DNA of 37,378 nucleotides from Acidobacteriota bacterium (GTDB lineage Bacteria > Acidobacteriota > Terriglobia > Bryobacterales > Bryobacteraceae), in contig CANIVU010000089.1 in NCBI GenBank assembly GCA_947470805.1, forward strand, positions 1-37,378. Direction: 5' to 3'. Positions within the stretch are counted from its first letter, which is position 1, and every line of letters begins with the position of its first letter. The position numbers and the translations under genes were made by a program. Under the pieces are notes generated by a model. That model was not told where the DNA came from and did no database searches. It saw only the letters and a program-made list of their open reading frames with translations. Shown here in pieces: positions 1-7,547 of the stretch.

Positions 1-456
1 CTGATTGGGATTTGTGCGGTAGTAGTTCTGGTGGTAGGCTTCGGCGGGCCAGAAATGCTCGGCGGGGCGGAGTTCGGTGACGATGCGATCGGAATAAATG
101 CCAAGCATCTCCAGGTCGCGCATGACTTCGGCGGCAAGCTGTTTCTGTTCTTCGGAGTTGTAAAAGACGGCTGAGCGGTATTGAGGGCCTTCGTCATTTC
201 CCTGACGATCCCGGGTAGTCGGGTCATGGACTGTGAAAAATACAGCGAGGATTTCACGCAGGGAACTCTGCGCCGGATCGAAGGAAATCTGAACCACCTC
301 GACATGTCCGGTGCCGCCGAGACAGACTTCCTGGTAGGTAGGATTGTCGACATGGCCGCCCATGTAGCCCGAGACAATCGATTCGACGCCGGTCATTTCC
401 TGGAAGACCGCTTCGATACACCAGAAGCAGCCGCCGCCGAGGGTAATCAGTTCCAT
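1..456 (-). CDS. msrA: Peptide methionine sulfoxide reductase MsrA (3' end cut by window edge)
   Basis: MsrA reduces methionine-S-sulfoxide in proteins, using thioredoxin to recycle its catalytic cysteine. The reverse-strand translation begins MELITLGGGCFWCIEAVF, which contains the family signature GCFWC (Cys10 is the nucleophile). It continues with the conserved GGHVDNPTY and GHVEVVQISFDP segments and then HDPTTRDRQGNDEGPQYRS. 152 codons are present and the C-terminus lies outside the window. The start at 456 matches the usual MsrA N-terminus. An in-frame ATG at 477 would add MNWETKA and cannot be excluded. The gene is divergent from the receptor gene that starts at 522, so the short gap must hold both promoters. 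Identification is firm; the start codon is less so. Confidence 0.93.
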   Translation of the reverse strand, partial: MELITLGGGCFWCIEAVFQEMTGVESIVSGYMGGHVDNPTYQEVCLGGTGHVEVVQISFDPAQSSLREILAVFFTVHDPTTRDRQGNDEGPQYRSAVFYNSEEQKQLAAEVMRDLEMLGIYSDRIVTELRPAEHFWPAEAYHQNYYRTNPNQ

Positions 457-521
457 TGCTTTAGTTTCCCAATTCATATCCCCCCCATGCACTTGAAATA
501 TTCCCTTGGTATTCTTTTTGC

Positions 522-3500
522 ATGAATCGTCGCTTTGGATTTACCTTATTGCTTTCCTGCGGCTTAGCATTCGGGCAGGAGTTTCGGGCGAATATATCGG
601 GTACGGTTACGGACCCGTCCGGTGCGCCGATCTCTGGAGCTAAGATTGAGGCCACCAGCGCGGAGCGCCAGGTGCGCTATGACGCCGTGTCCAACGACGT
701 AGGTATTTATCTGATTCGCTTTCTGCCGCCGGGCACTTACACGCTGACGGTGCAGAAGGATGGCTTCAAGCGTGCGCAGCGCAGCAACCTGGTGGCGCAG
801 GGCGCCGACCGGTTGAGTGTGGACATTCGGATGGAAGTGGGCGGAGTTACCGAGAGTGTGACTGTGACGGGTGAGACGCCGCTGCTGGCGACGGAAACGG
901 CATCGCGCAGTGTGACCTTGGAGCAGAAGTATGTGGATGATCTGCCGACCTCGGGTCGCAACGTCTATCAGTTGCTGTTTTCGCAGCCCGGTGTCATTAA
1001 GAACAGCCGGTATTGGGGTTCCTTTGAGCTGTATGCTTTCGGGAATATCAACGGCGTGATGATCAATGGCGGGCGGAGCGGTGAGAACGAGACGCTGATC
1101 GACGGTGTGTCGTCGGTGCGCGGATCCCGCAGCGCGTCGTTCGCACCTGCTCTGAACGCGATCCAGGAAGTGTCCATTCAGACGAACTCCTATGATGCGT
1201 CGTACGGACGGTTCGGGGGCGGTGTGACGAGCATTGTGCTTCGCACGGGCACCAACCAGTTGCATGGGCAACTGTATGAGTTTCTGAAGAACGACAATCT
1301 GCAGGCCAATGGCTATTCGCGCAACTCGGTTGGGGTGAAGCAGCCGGAGTTCAAGAACAATACCTTCGGATTCACCGTCGATGGGCCGATCATGATCCCG
1401 AAACTGTTGAACGGAAAGAACAAGCTGTTTTGGATGTTGTCGTTGGAATCGTTAAATGAACGGAATCCGCAGTTGCAATTGTGGACGGTGCCGACGGCGT
1501 TGGAACGGCGCGGCGACTATTCGCAGGTGACCGACAATCAGAAGCGGTCGATTGCGATCTACGATCCATTGACGACTCGCGCGAATCCGAACGGGGCGGG
1601 TTTTATCCGCACGCCATTTGCCGGGAACGTGATTCCGGGCGGCCGGATCAACCCGGTGGCGGCGAAGCTGATGGAATTTTACCCGGCACCGAACCGCGTG
1701 AGCGAGAGCCTGGACGGGTTTAACAATTACCTTTTCGTGAACAGCTCAAAGAATAGCTACAACCAGTGGCTGGGTAAGCTGGACTGGGCGATTACGGATC
1801 GCCACCGGGTGAGCGGGCGGTACGGCGAGACGCCGTGGTCCAACTTCGCGCGTGTGCAGTGGGGCACCAACGCGGCCGAGCCGTCGAGCGAATATCCCTC
1901 GACACGCATTTCGCGCAACTGGGGCGCGGACTGGACCTATACGTTCTCGCCGTCGACGGTGATCAACGTCCGGGCGGGTTTGGCGCGGTATGAAGGCTTT
2001 AGCGGCAACACGTTTGGGAAGGGCTATGATCCGCGGCAGTTGGGGTTCCCGGACCGGCTGGTTTCGCAGTTTGTGGGGCTGCAGTTCCCGCGCTTCAACT
2101 TTGGCGGTAACAACATCTCTCCGCTTGGCGCCGCGCAGACGAGCGGCTATGAGACGAGTGATTCGTATTCGCTGCAGCCGAATGTGCAGAGCATCCGGGG
2201 TCGCCATTCGTTGAAGTATGGCGCCGAGTTCCGGCGGTACAACCAGAACAATATCCGGCCGGCTTCGGCGAGCGGGAACTACACGTTCAACCGGAACTGG
2301 ACGCAGGCGAACGCCCAGCAGGCGGACGCACTGTCGGGATCGTTCCTTGCGTCGTTCCTGCTGGGTTATCCCTCCAGCGGCTTTGTGGATCGCAACATCG
2401 ATCCAGCCTCCCGGAACCCCTACACGACGCTGTTCTTCCAGGATGACTGGAAGATCTCGAAGACCGTGACCATCAACATGGGTCTGCGCTGGGATTACGA
2501 GGGCCCGGCGGTGGAGCGCTATAACCGGCAGATCCGCGGATTTGCATTTAACCAGGCGAGTCCGATTGCCTCCAGCGTGCAGGGACTTTCGCTGAAGGGC
2601 GGGCTGATCTATGCCGGTACCGATGGGGCCAAGCGAGAGGCTTTCAACCGAGATTGGAATAATATTCAGCCGCGTATCGGCGTGGCCTGGCAGCCGGCGC
2701 AGAAGTGGGTTATTCGCGGCGGATACGGCCTCTATTACCTGGGACAGAATGCGGTGGGCGCCGAGACGGGATTCAGCCGGCAGACGGCGATGATCACCTC
2801 GACCGACAACAATCTGACACCGGCGGCCTCATTGTCCGATCCATTCCCGACGAGCCTGTTCCCGACCGGGTTGTTGCAGCCGATCGGGTCCTCGCAGGGG
2901 TTGGCCACCAATTTGGGGCTGGCCGCCGGCGCGCAACTGCTGGACCGCCCGATCCCGAAATCACACCAGTTTTCATTCGGGATTCAGCGCGCGCTGGGCC
3001 AGACATTGCTGCTTGACGCGTCGTATGTCGGGAACCTGAGCCGGGATCTGCCGATTTCGGCTGGCTTGAATTTCTTGTCCGCCGATACGTTGAATTCGAT
3101 CCCGCTGGCCAACCGGCAAACCTACTTCAACCAACAGGTACCGAATCCAATGGCGGGACTGTTGCCAGGTTCGGCTTTCAACGGCGCGACTGTTCCGCGA
3201 CAGCAACTGCTGTTTCCCTATCCGCAGTACTCGCAGGTCACGATCAACAACATTGCCGCCGGCGGGCAGAGCTACCACTCGCTGCAGGTAAAGGCGACGC
3301 GTCGTTTCCAGAACGGATTGGCGATGCAGGGCAGCTACACTTGGGGCAAGACGTTGGAACGGGTGACGCTGTTGAACGCGCAGGATGCCAATCCGGGGAG
3401 CCTCCGGTCGACCCGGGGCGAGCAGCGTCTGGTGGAGTTCGACATCCCGCACACGATCAGCATGGTGGGGTCCTACGAGTTGCCTTTCGGCAAGGGGCGC

Positions 3501-4013
3501 AAGTTCCTGAGCGGAATGGGCAACTTCGGGAACGCCATTTTTGGCGGCTGGAACATCAGCGGGCAGTATATCCGTCGCGGCGGACAGCCGTTGGAGTTCC
3601 CGAACGCCGCGCCGACGTCGGGGAAGAGCGCCAAGCTGACGCCCCAACAGCGCGACGACCTGGCACGGAAGGCTGGACGGAGCGAGTTCAATCCGTTCTT
3701 CGACAAGTACTTCGACACGTCGATTTTCCCGACGACGGCACAGGCTCCCTTCACTCTGCGGGACTTCCCGACGCGCTTCCCGGACGTTCGCGGTCCGGTG
3801 ATGACAAGCACGGAAGCCTCCGCCTACAAGAACTTCACGCTGAAAGAGCGGCTGAAGTTGCAACTGCGTGCCGACTTCCAAAACGTGTTTGATCAGGCCT
3901 ATTTCGGGCGCCTTGTGGCGACGAGCGTGCAGGATTCGCGATTCGGCCAGTTGAACCCGGAGCAGGATAATCAGCCGCGAATTGCTGTAATGGTATTGAA
4001 AGTACTTTTTTAG
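522..4013 (+). CDS. TonB-dependent-receptor-like outer membrane protein with carboxypeptidase regulatory domain
   Basis: This 1163-aa outer-membrane beta-barrel protein belongs to the Oar-like/TonB-receptor group that is greatly expanded in Acidobacteriota. Residues 1-18 form a signal peptide (MNRRFGFTLLLSCGLAFGQ). Residues about 23-110 are a carboxypeptidase-regulatory-like beta-sandwich (ISGTVTDPSGAPISGA, then PPGTYTLTVQKDGFKR). A plug-like segment follows at about 125-240 (LPTSGRNVYQLL, MINGGRSGENETLIDGV, FGGGVTSIVLRTGTNQLHG). The rest is barrel, ending in the hydrophobic stretch AVMVLKVLF with the C-terminal phenylalanine expected for outer-membrane insertion. The substrate cannot be read from the sequence; large polymers or peptides are plausible. 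No clear Shine-Dalgarno precedes the ATG. The stop codon directly abuts the next ATG at 4014. Confidence 0.93.
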   Translation: MNRRFGFTLLLSCGLAFGQEFRANISGTVTDPSGAPISGAKIEATSAERQVRYDAVSNDVGIYLIRFLPPGTYTLTVQKDGFKRAQRSNLVAQGADRLSVDIRMEVGGVTESVTVTGETPLLATETASRSVTLEQKYVDDLPTSGRNVYQLLFSQPGVIKNSRYWGSFELYAFGNINGVMINGGRSGENETLIDGVSSVRGSRSASFAPALNAIQEVSIQTNSYDASYGRFGGGVTSIVLRTGTNQLHGQLYEFLKNDNLQANGYSRNSVGVKQPEFKNNTFGFTVDGPIMIPKLLNGKNKLFWMLSLESLNERNPQLQLWTVPTALERRGDYSQVTDNQKRSIAIYDPLTTRANPNGAGFIRTPFAGNVIPGGRINPVAAKLMEFYPAPNRVSESLDGFNNYLFVNSSKNSYNQWLGKLDWAITDRHRVSGRYGETPWSNFARVQWGTNAAEPSSEYPSTRISRNWGADWTYTFSPSTVINVRAGLARYEGFSGNTFGKGYDPRQLGFPDRLVSQFVGLQFPRFNFGGNNISPLGAAQTSGYETSDSYSLQPNVQSIRGRHSLKYGAEFRRYNQNNIRPASASGNYTFNRNWTQANAQQADALSGSFLASFLLGYPSSGFVDRNIDPASRNPYTTLFFQDDWKISKTVTINMGLRWDYEGPAVERYNRQIRGFAFNQASPIASSVQGLSLKGGLIYAGTDGAKREAFNRDWNNIQPRIGVAWQPAQKWVIRGGYGLYYLGQNAVGAETGFSRQTAMITSTDNNLTPAASLSDPFPTSLFPTGLLQPIGSSQGLATNLGLAAGAQLLDRPIPKSHQFSFGIQRALGQTLLLDASYVGNLSRDLPISAGLNFLSADTLNSIPLANRQTYFNQQVPNPMAGLLPGSAFNGATVPRQQLLFPYPQYSQVTINNIAAGGQSYHSLQVKATRRFQNGLAMQGSYTWGKTLERVTLLNAQDANPGSLRSTRGEQRLVEFDIPHTISMVGSYELPFGKGRKFLSGMGNFGNAIFGGWNISGQYIRRGGQPLEFPNAAPTSGKSAKLTPQQRDDLARKAGRSEFNPFFDKYFDTSIFPTTAQAPFTLRDFPTRFPDVRGPVMTSTEASAYKNFTLKERLKLQLRADFQNVFDQAYFGRLVATSVQDSRFGQLNPEQDNQPRIAVMVLKVLF

Positions 4014-4649
4014 ATGACAGACACAGAGATTTTCAGCCGTTTTCAGCAGTTTTTGATGCAGACGGAAAGTGAACATGAGTTAGGCGCGCCGGCGTTCGGG
4101 ACCGAGTTGAACTCGGTCCCGGCGCCGCTGCGGGCCTTTTATAAACAGATGAACGGGGCGTCGCTGTTTGACGGCGACCTGCTGTTTTTTGCCGCCGGCG
4201 GACCGCCGGATGAAGACGGGACGGTGCAGCACGCCAGCCGCCTGGCGCGGGAGGCCGAATGGCCGATTCCGCAGGATGTGGTGCTGTTTGGCAGGGATAC
4301 TGGTGGCGAAGTTTTAGGCCTTTGGACGGGGCCGCGGGATGCGGCGAAGTTTCCATCGCCGATAGTGTTGACAGGGCTCTTGTTTCAACCGGCGGCGCAT
4401 GCGTTGTTGGCCACGTCGTTTGAACGGTATTTGTTGACGACGACGGTGTGGCATTGCTTTGGGACGGAACTGGCGGAGACGGCATTTGCCGCCTTCCAGG
4501 TGCCGAAAGCGCTGCAGGTGGAAGAGTTGGAAGACCTGGAAGCGGACGAGTGGTTCGCGTGGGCGGATCCGGCCTTACCGGCGTTGCCGGGGGATCCCTA
4601 TCAGGAACCGTTGACGGGCGCGCAAATTAAGACGTTGCTGGCTGGCTGA
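4014..4649 (+). CDS. SUKH (SMI1/KNR4-like) domain protein
   Basis: This is a 211-aa cytoplasmic protein without signal peptide or membrane segment. The region around residues 25-110 (LNSVPAPLRAFYKQMNGASLFDGDLLFF, then EAEWPIPQDVVLFGRDTGGEVLGLWTG) has the pattern of the SUKH superfamily: an N-terminal helical segment ending in F/Y-K-x-M-N-G, a strand with LFF, and an F-G-x-D-x-x-G strand. SUKH proteins are often immunity proteins against contact-dependent or polymorphic toxins, but many have no assigned role. No toxin gene adjoins it, so immunity is not supported here. The start ATG follows the receptor stop with no gap. The 3' end overlaps the convergent kinase gene by 23 bp. The assignment is by motif pattern and moderately sure. 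Confidence 0.7.
   Translation: MTDTEIFSRFQQFLMQTESEHELGAPAFGTELNSVPAPLRAFYKQMNGASLFDGDLLFFAAGGPPDEDGTVQHASRLAREAEWPIPQDVVLFGRDTGGEVLGLWTGPRDAAKFPSPIVLTGLLFQPAAHALLATSFERYLLTTTVWHCFGTELAETAFAAFQVPKALQVEELEDLEADEWFAWADPALPALPGDPYQEPLTGAQIKTLLAG
4098..4120. repeat. 23-bp palindrome inside the SUKH-like gene
   Basis: GGGACCGAGTT, a single G, then AACTCGGTCCC: eleven perfectly paired bases per arm around a 1-nt centre (4109). It begins about 85 nt downstream of the receptor stop codon. It could fold as a hairpin that terminates transcription from the receptor gene, or bind a dimeric protein. No T-tract follows. Confidence 0.6.
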
Positions 4650-5250
4650 GCGGTCGGCCCTGGACGAAGGATAGAACCGTGGCGACGGACTCATCGAGTT
4701 GGGCGTCGCCACGGATGATCAGATCGGCATGGCGGCGCGTGGGCCAGATGTACTGTTCGGCCATGGGGCGGACGGTGGTCAGGTATTGGTGCTCGACCGA
4801 TTCCGGTGTGCGGCCGCGTTCGCGGACGTCGCGGGCGAGGCGGCGGGCATAGCAGGTCTCGTCTTCGAGGTCGACGTAGATGCTGGCGTGGAGGAGGTGG
4901 CGGAGGTCGTTCCAGTAGAGGGTGAAGAGGCCCTCGACGATGACGATATCGCCGGGTTGGATGTGCTGGGTGCCGGGGACGCGGGTGTGGCAGGAGAAAT
5001 CGTAATGGGGAACGTCGATGGCCTGACCGCCGGCGAGGGCGCTGCATTGGGCGAGCAGGAGGGAGTCATCGAGTGAGGCCGGCTCGTCGAAGTTCGTTTC
5101 TGCGCGGGCTTCGAGCGGGAGGTGGGTGAGGTCGCGGTAGTAGCTATCGAGAGAGACTACAGGGGCGCCGGTGGCGGCCGAGAGACGGCGCGAGAGTTCG
5201 CTTTTGCCCGAACCGGAGGAGCCGGCGATGCCAATGATGCGGGTGGACAT
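4627..5250 (-). CDS. udk: Uridine kinase-like P-loop nucleoside kinase
   Basis: This 207-aa P-loop kinase of the uridine kinase/phosphoribulokinase family would phosphorylate uridine or a similar nucleoside with ATP or GTP in pyrimidine salvage. Walker A GSSGSGKS is at residues 10-17. It is followed by VSLDSYYRDL, the uridine-kinase D-x-Y-Y segment, then NFDEPASLDD, PHYDFSCHTR and IVIVEGLFTLY (Walker B-like strand). The lid region contains ARRLARDVRERGRTPESVEHQY, typical of the family. It is somewhat divergent from enterobacterial Udk, so the exact substrate is inferred. The ATG lies 3 bp after the stop of the upstream YCII gene, so the two probably share a transcript. The 3' end overlaps the SUKH gene on the other strand. 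Confidence 0.85.
   Translation of the reverse strand: MSTRIIGIAGSSGSGKSELSRRLSAATGAPVVSLDSYYRDLTHLPLEARAETNFDEPASLDDSLLLAQCSALAGGQAIDVPHYDFSCHTRVPGTQHIQPGDIVIVEGLFTLYWNDLRHLLHASIYVDLEDETCYARRLARDVRERGRTPESVEHQYLTTVRPMAEQYIWPTRRHADLIIRGDAQLDESVATVLSFVQGRPLSQPATS
4677..4714. terminator. Hairpin at the SUKH/udk convergent junction
   Basis: Arms CCGTGGCGACG (4677-4687) and CGTCGCCACGG (4704-4714) pair perfectly over 11 bp with a 16-nt loop. The hairpin starts 28 nt after the SUKH stop codon and lies within the coding tail of the kinase gene. It is a candidate terminator for plus-strand transcripts, without a T-tract. Confidence 0.5.
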
Positions 5251-5253
5251 GGG

Positions 5254-5625
5254 TTACTTGGCCTGGGGCAGGATGCCGATGCCTTTGGCGGAGTACCACT
5301 TCCAGAGCTTGACCTGGAAGCGGCCGGCTTGGATGGCGGGGTCGGAATCGCACCATTTGCGGGCTTCTTCGATGCTGGCGGTATCGAAGACGAAGATGCC
5401 GGCGGCGTCCCCGGCATCGGCGAGCGGACCGGCGAGGATTAATTTGCCGTCCTTCGCCATGCGCCCGATGTTCTCCATATGCCCCTTGAGAAGTTCCGTC
5501 GACTCCGGGGTGACCTCTTTAGTCCACTTCGGGCCCTTTTCCAGGATGGCCATGACGTAGTAGCGCATGGGGACGTCCTGCGCGCAGAGGGGCAGGGCAA
5601 GGATGAACAGAAGGAGGAGCCGCAT
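5254..5625 (-). CDS. Secreted YCII-related domain protein
   Basis: This is a 123-aa protein with an N-terminal signal peptide (MRLLLLFILALPLCAQ), followed by one YCII-like domain. Visible family features are MRYYVMAILEKGPKW, the conserved histidine in LLKGHMENIGRMAKDGKLILAGPL, and the conserved Asp-Pro in CDSDPAIQAGRFQVKLWKWY. The His/Asp pair forms the putative active site in YciI-like proteins, whose reaction is mostly unknown. The signal peptide places it in the periplasm, unlike classical cytoplasmic YciI. It lies upstream of the kinase gene with a 3-bp gap, and diverges from the haemoglobin gene across a 103-bp region holding the NsrR site. Family assignment is good; function is unknown. 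Confidence 0.85.
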   Translation of the reverse strand: MRLLLLFILALPLCAQDVPMRYYVMAILEKGPKWTKEVTPESTELLKGHMENIGRMAKDGKLILAGPLADAGDAAGIFVFDTASIEEARKWCDSDPAIQAGRFQVKLWKWYSAKGIGILPQAK

Positions 5626-5681
5626 ATCGGGGTCAGTATAGCGATTTTGGCTCAGAGTTTGCGTCAGGCTACCGATATGGT

Positions 5682-5710
5682 TTAAAGTTGCATATTAAAT
5701 ACATCTTTAA
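5682..5710. promoter_or_regulatory. NsrR operator upstream of the NO module
   Basis: Half-sites AAGTTGCATAT (5685-5695) and AAATACATCTT (5697-5707) flank a single T, giving the 11-1-11 inverted repeat known for NsrR (AAGNTGCATTT-like). Symmetry extends outward to TTAAAG/CTTTAA (5682-5710), with 11 of 14 base pairs matching. It lies 19 nt upstream of the haemoglobin ATG. The encoded NsrR three genes downstream makes autorepression relieved by nitric oxide the obvious reading. Confidence 0.85.
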
Positions 5711-5728
5711 GTCTCTGGAGAAGAACGG

Positions 5729-6094
5729 ATGAGTTCCTTGTACGAACAGCTGGGCGGACAACCCGCCGTGGACGCCGCGGTGGATATTTTCTACCGCAAG
5801 GTTTTGAGTGATGACCGTATCAGCCACTTTTTCGAGGGCGTGGATATGGACCGGCAGATTGGCAAGCAGAAAGCCTTTCTGACGATGGCCTTTGGCGGGC
5901 CGCACAACTATACGGGTCAGGACATGCGGAACGGTCACGCGCATCTGGTGGCACGCGGGCTGAACGATAGTCATTTCGACGCGGTGGCGGAGAACTTGAG
6001 CGCTACGTTGCAGGAGTTGGGGGTCGGGCAGGATTTGATTGATCAAGTTATGGCGATTGCCGGATCGACCCGGAACGACGTTCTGGGGCGGTAG
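5729..6094 (+). CDS. glbN: Group I truncated haemoglobin (trHbN type)
   Basis: This is a 121-aa 2-over-2 globin. It starts SSLYEQLGG, as group I truncated haemoglobins do, and has the Gly motifs GG at 9-10 and FGGPHNYTG at 55-63. The proximal haem ligand is His70 (MRNGHAHL). Tyr22 matches the B10 tyrosine and Gln47 the E11 glutamine of the mycobacterial protein, the residues that stabilise bound oxygen and support nitric-oxide dioxygenation. It would oxidise NO to nitrate in the cytoplasm, given a reductant. A good Shine-Dalgarno (GGAGAA, 5717-5722) precedes the ATG. It is the first gene of a three-gene unit with a reductase (6-bp gap) and NsrR, under the operator at 5682-5710. Identification is firm; the NO role is inferred from residues and context. 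Confidence 0.96.
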   Translation: MSSLYEQLGGQPAVDAAVDIFYRKVLSDDRISHFFEGVDMDRQIGKQKAFLTMAFGGPHNYTGQDMRNGHAHLVARGLNDSHFDAVAENLSATLQELGVGQDLIDQVMAIAGSTRNDVLGR

Positions 6095-6100
6095 CTGGTC

Positions 6101-7066
6101 ATGGCTGTGCTGACGTATGCCGGAGCCGCCTACGAGGCGGCTCCAGGGGAGACGGTCCTTGCAGCGTTGCTGCGGCAGGGCGTGGATGTGGCGAACTCGT
6201 GCCGGGCGGGGGCTTGCCAGTCTTGCCTGTTGCGCGCGGCGTGTGGGACGGTTCCGGCGGAGGCGCAGCAGGGATTGAAGGCGACGCTGGTGGAGCAGGG
6301 GTACTTTCTATCGTGCGTATGCCGGCCGGAGAGTGATCTGGCGTTGGAGCCGGCTGGTGGGCTGGAAGTGGCGGGGCGGATTGCGGCATTGGAACGGCTG
6401 ACGGAGACGGTTTTGCGGGCGCATGTGGAGACGGAGGCGCCGTTGGAATACCGGGCGGGGCAGTACATTACGCTGCGGCGGGCCGATGGGCTGGCGCGGA
6501 GTTATTCTCTGGCGAGCTTGCCGGCCGACGGGACGTTGGAGTTGCATGTGCGGCGAGCACCGAACGGGAAGATGAGCGGTTGGTTGTTTGACGAGGCGCG
6601 GGCGGATGATCCGGTATCCGTGCGCGGGCCGGCGGGAGACTGTTTTTATACGTCAGGGAAGCCGGAGCAGCCGTTGTTGCTGGCTGGAACGGGTACAGGG
6701 TTGGCGCCGTTGGTGGGAATTTGCCGGGATGCGCTGGTCCAAGGGCATACTGGGCCGATCCGTTTGTTTCATGGAGCCGTGCGGCCGGCCGGTTTGTATT
6801 TGCAGGATGAGTTGTCGGCACTGATGCGGGAGCACTCGAACGTTGTGTATACGCCGGTGGTGTTGGAGGGCGGGGAGGACGAGGGGATCGCAACCGGTGC
6901 ATTGGACAAAGTAATTGCCGCCGCGCATCCGAAACTCGGTGTTTGGCGCGGGTTCGTTTGCGGGGATCCGGGGACGGTCGCGCTGCTACGGAAGAAGCTG
7001 TTTTTGGCGGGGATGGCCAGCCGGGAGATCTTTGCGGACGCCTTCGTGGAGGCGCCGCGCGCATAA
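6101..7066 (+). CDS. [2Fe-2S] ferredoxin / FAD / NAD(P)H oxidoreductase
   Basis: This 321-aa three-domain flavo-iron-sulfur reductase is a candidate electron donor for the haemoglobin encoded just upstream. Residues 1-85 are a plant-type ferredoxin domain with ligands Cys34, Cys39, Cys42 (CRAGACQSC) and Cys71 (LSCVCRP; Cys73 lies two residues on). Next comes a ferredoxin-reductase-type FAD domain with RSYSLAS near 130 and a GxxxGWL-like segment. The NAD(P)-binding domain starts at LLAGTGTGLAPLVGI and contains CGDPGTV near 290; the chain ends EIFADAFVEA. The layout matches ring-hydroxylating-dioxygenase reductases and CDP-6-deoxyhexulose dehydrase reductases, but no oxygenase is nearby. With truncated haemoglobin and NsrR around it, it probably supplies the FAD/NAD half that flavohaemoglobin carries in one chain. 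Confidence 0.92.
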   Translation: MAVLTYAGAAYEAAPGETVLAALLRQGVDVANSCRAGACQSCLLRAACGTVPAEAQQGLKATLVEQGYFLSCVCRPESDLALEPAGGLEVAGRIAALERLTETVLRAHVETEAPLEYRAGQYITLRRADGLARSYSLASLPADGTLELHVRRAPNGKMSGWLFDEARADDPVSVRGPAGDCFYTSGKPEQPLLLAGTGTGLAPLVGICRDALVQGHTGPIRLFHGAVRPAGLYLQDELSALMREHSNVVYTPVVLEGGEDEGIATGALDKVIAAAHPKLGVWRGFVCGDPGTVALLRKKLFLAGMASREIFADAFVEAPRA

Positions 7067-7075
7067 TGGGATTGT

Positions 7076-7528
7076 ATGCAACTGACCGTACATACCGACT
7101 ATGCGCTCCGAGTGCTGCTCTATTTGGCCCATTTTCCTGAGCGGCGGGTGGGGACGGAAGAGATCAGCAGCGCGTACGGGATTTCGAAGAATCACCTGGT
7201 GCGGGTTGTGCATACGCTGGCGGAGGGCGGCTTTGTGGCGGTGACGGTGGGACGGTCTGGCGGGGTGCAACTGGGCGGTGATCCCAAGGAGATGCGGTTG
7301 GGGCAGATTGTGCGAAGGACAGAGGCCTCGTTCCGGCTGGTGGAGTGTCATGACGAGTTGAACAACACCTGCCCGATCCTGCCGGTGTGTGGGCTGAAGG
7401 CGATCCTGGATGACGCGCTGGAGGCGTTCCTGGTCGAATTGGACAAGTACACGCTTGCCGATTTGGTGAAGGAGCCGAGCCGGGACCGTTTTGTGCAGCT
7501 GATCACCCACCAGACAAATCCTGGGTGA
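7076..7528 (+). CDS. nsrR: Rrf2-family NO-sensing repressor NsrR
   Basis: This 150-aa winged-helix regulator is of the Rrf2 family and the NsrR type. The N-terminus MQLTVHTDYALRVLLYLA and the C-terminal FLVELDKYTLADLVKE are strongly NsrR-like. Three cysteines, Cys91, Cys99 and Cys105, lie in the cluster loop (VECHDELNNTCPILPVC), and Asp8 is in the position of the fourth cluster ligand described for Streptomyces NsrR. The [Fe-S] form should repress and NO damage to the cluster should relieve repression. The spacing between the first two cysteines (seven residues) is longer than in the Escherichia coli protein. The gene follows the reductase by 9 bp and would control its own operon through the site at 5682-5710. 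Its stop codon lies inside a 35-bp palindrome. Confidence 0.93.
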   Translation: MQLTVHTDYALRVLLYLAHFPERRVGTEEISSAYGISKNHLVRVVHTLAEGGFVAVTVGRSGGVQLGGDPKEMRLGQIVRRTEASFRLVECHDELNNTCPILPVCGLKAILDDALEAFLVELDKYTLADLVKEPSRDRFVQLITHQTNPG

Positions 7529-7547
7529 CAGTCACCCAGGATTTGTC
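7513..7547. terminator. 35-bp perfect palindrome between nsrR and the DinB gene
   Basis: GACAAATCCTGGGTGAC and its exact complement GTCACCCAGGATTTGTC (17-bp arms) flank a single A at 7530. The nsrR stop codon (7526-7528) is within it, and the DinB gene stop begins at the next base (7548). Its position fits a bidirectional terminator, although there is no T-tract. The length and near-zero loop also fit a dispersed palindromic repeat. Confidence 0.65.

Noticed and set aside
564-1271. Long reverse-strand reading frame inside the receptor gene
   Set aside because: It is composed of Arg/His/Pro-rich sequence without family features and lies entirely in the clear receptor frame.
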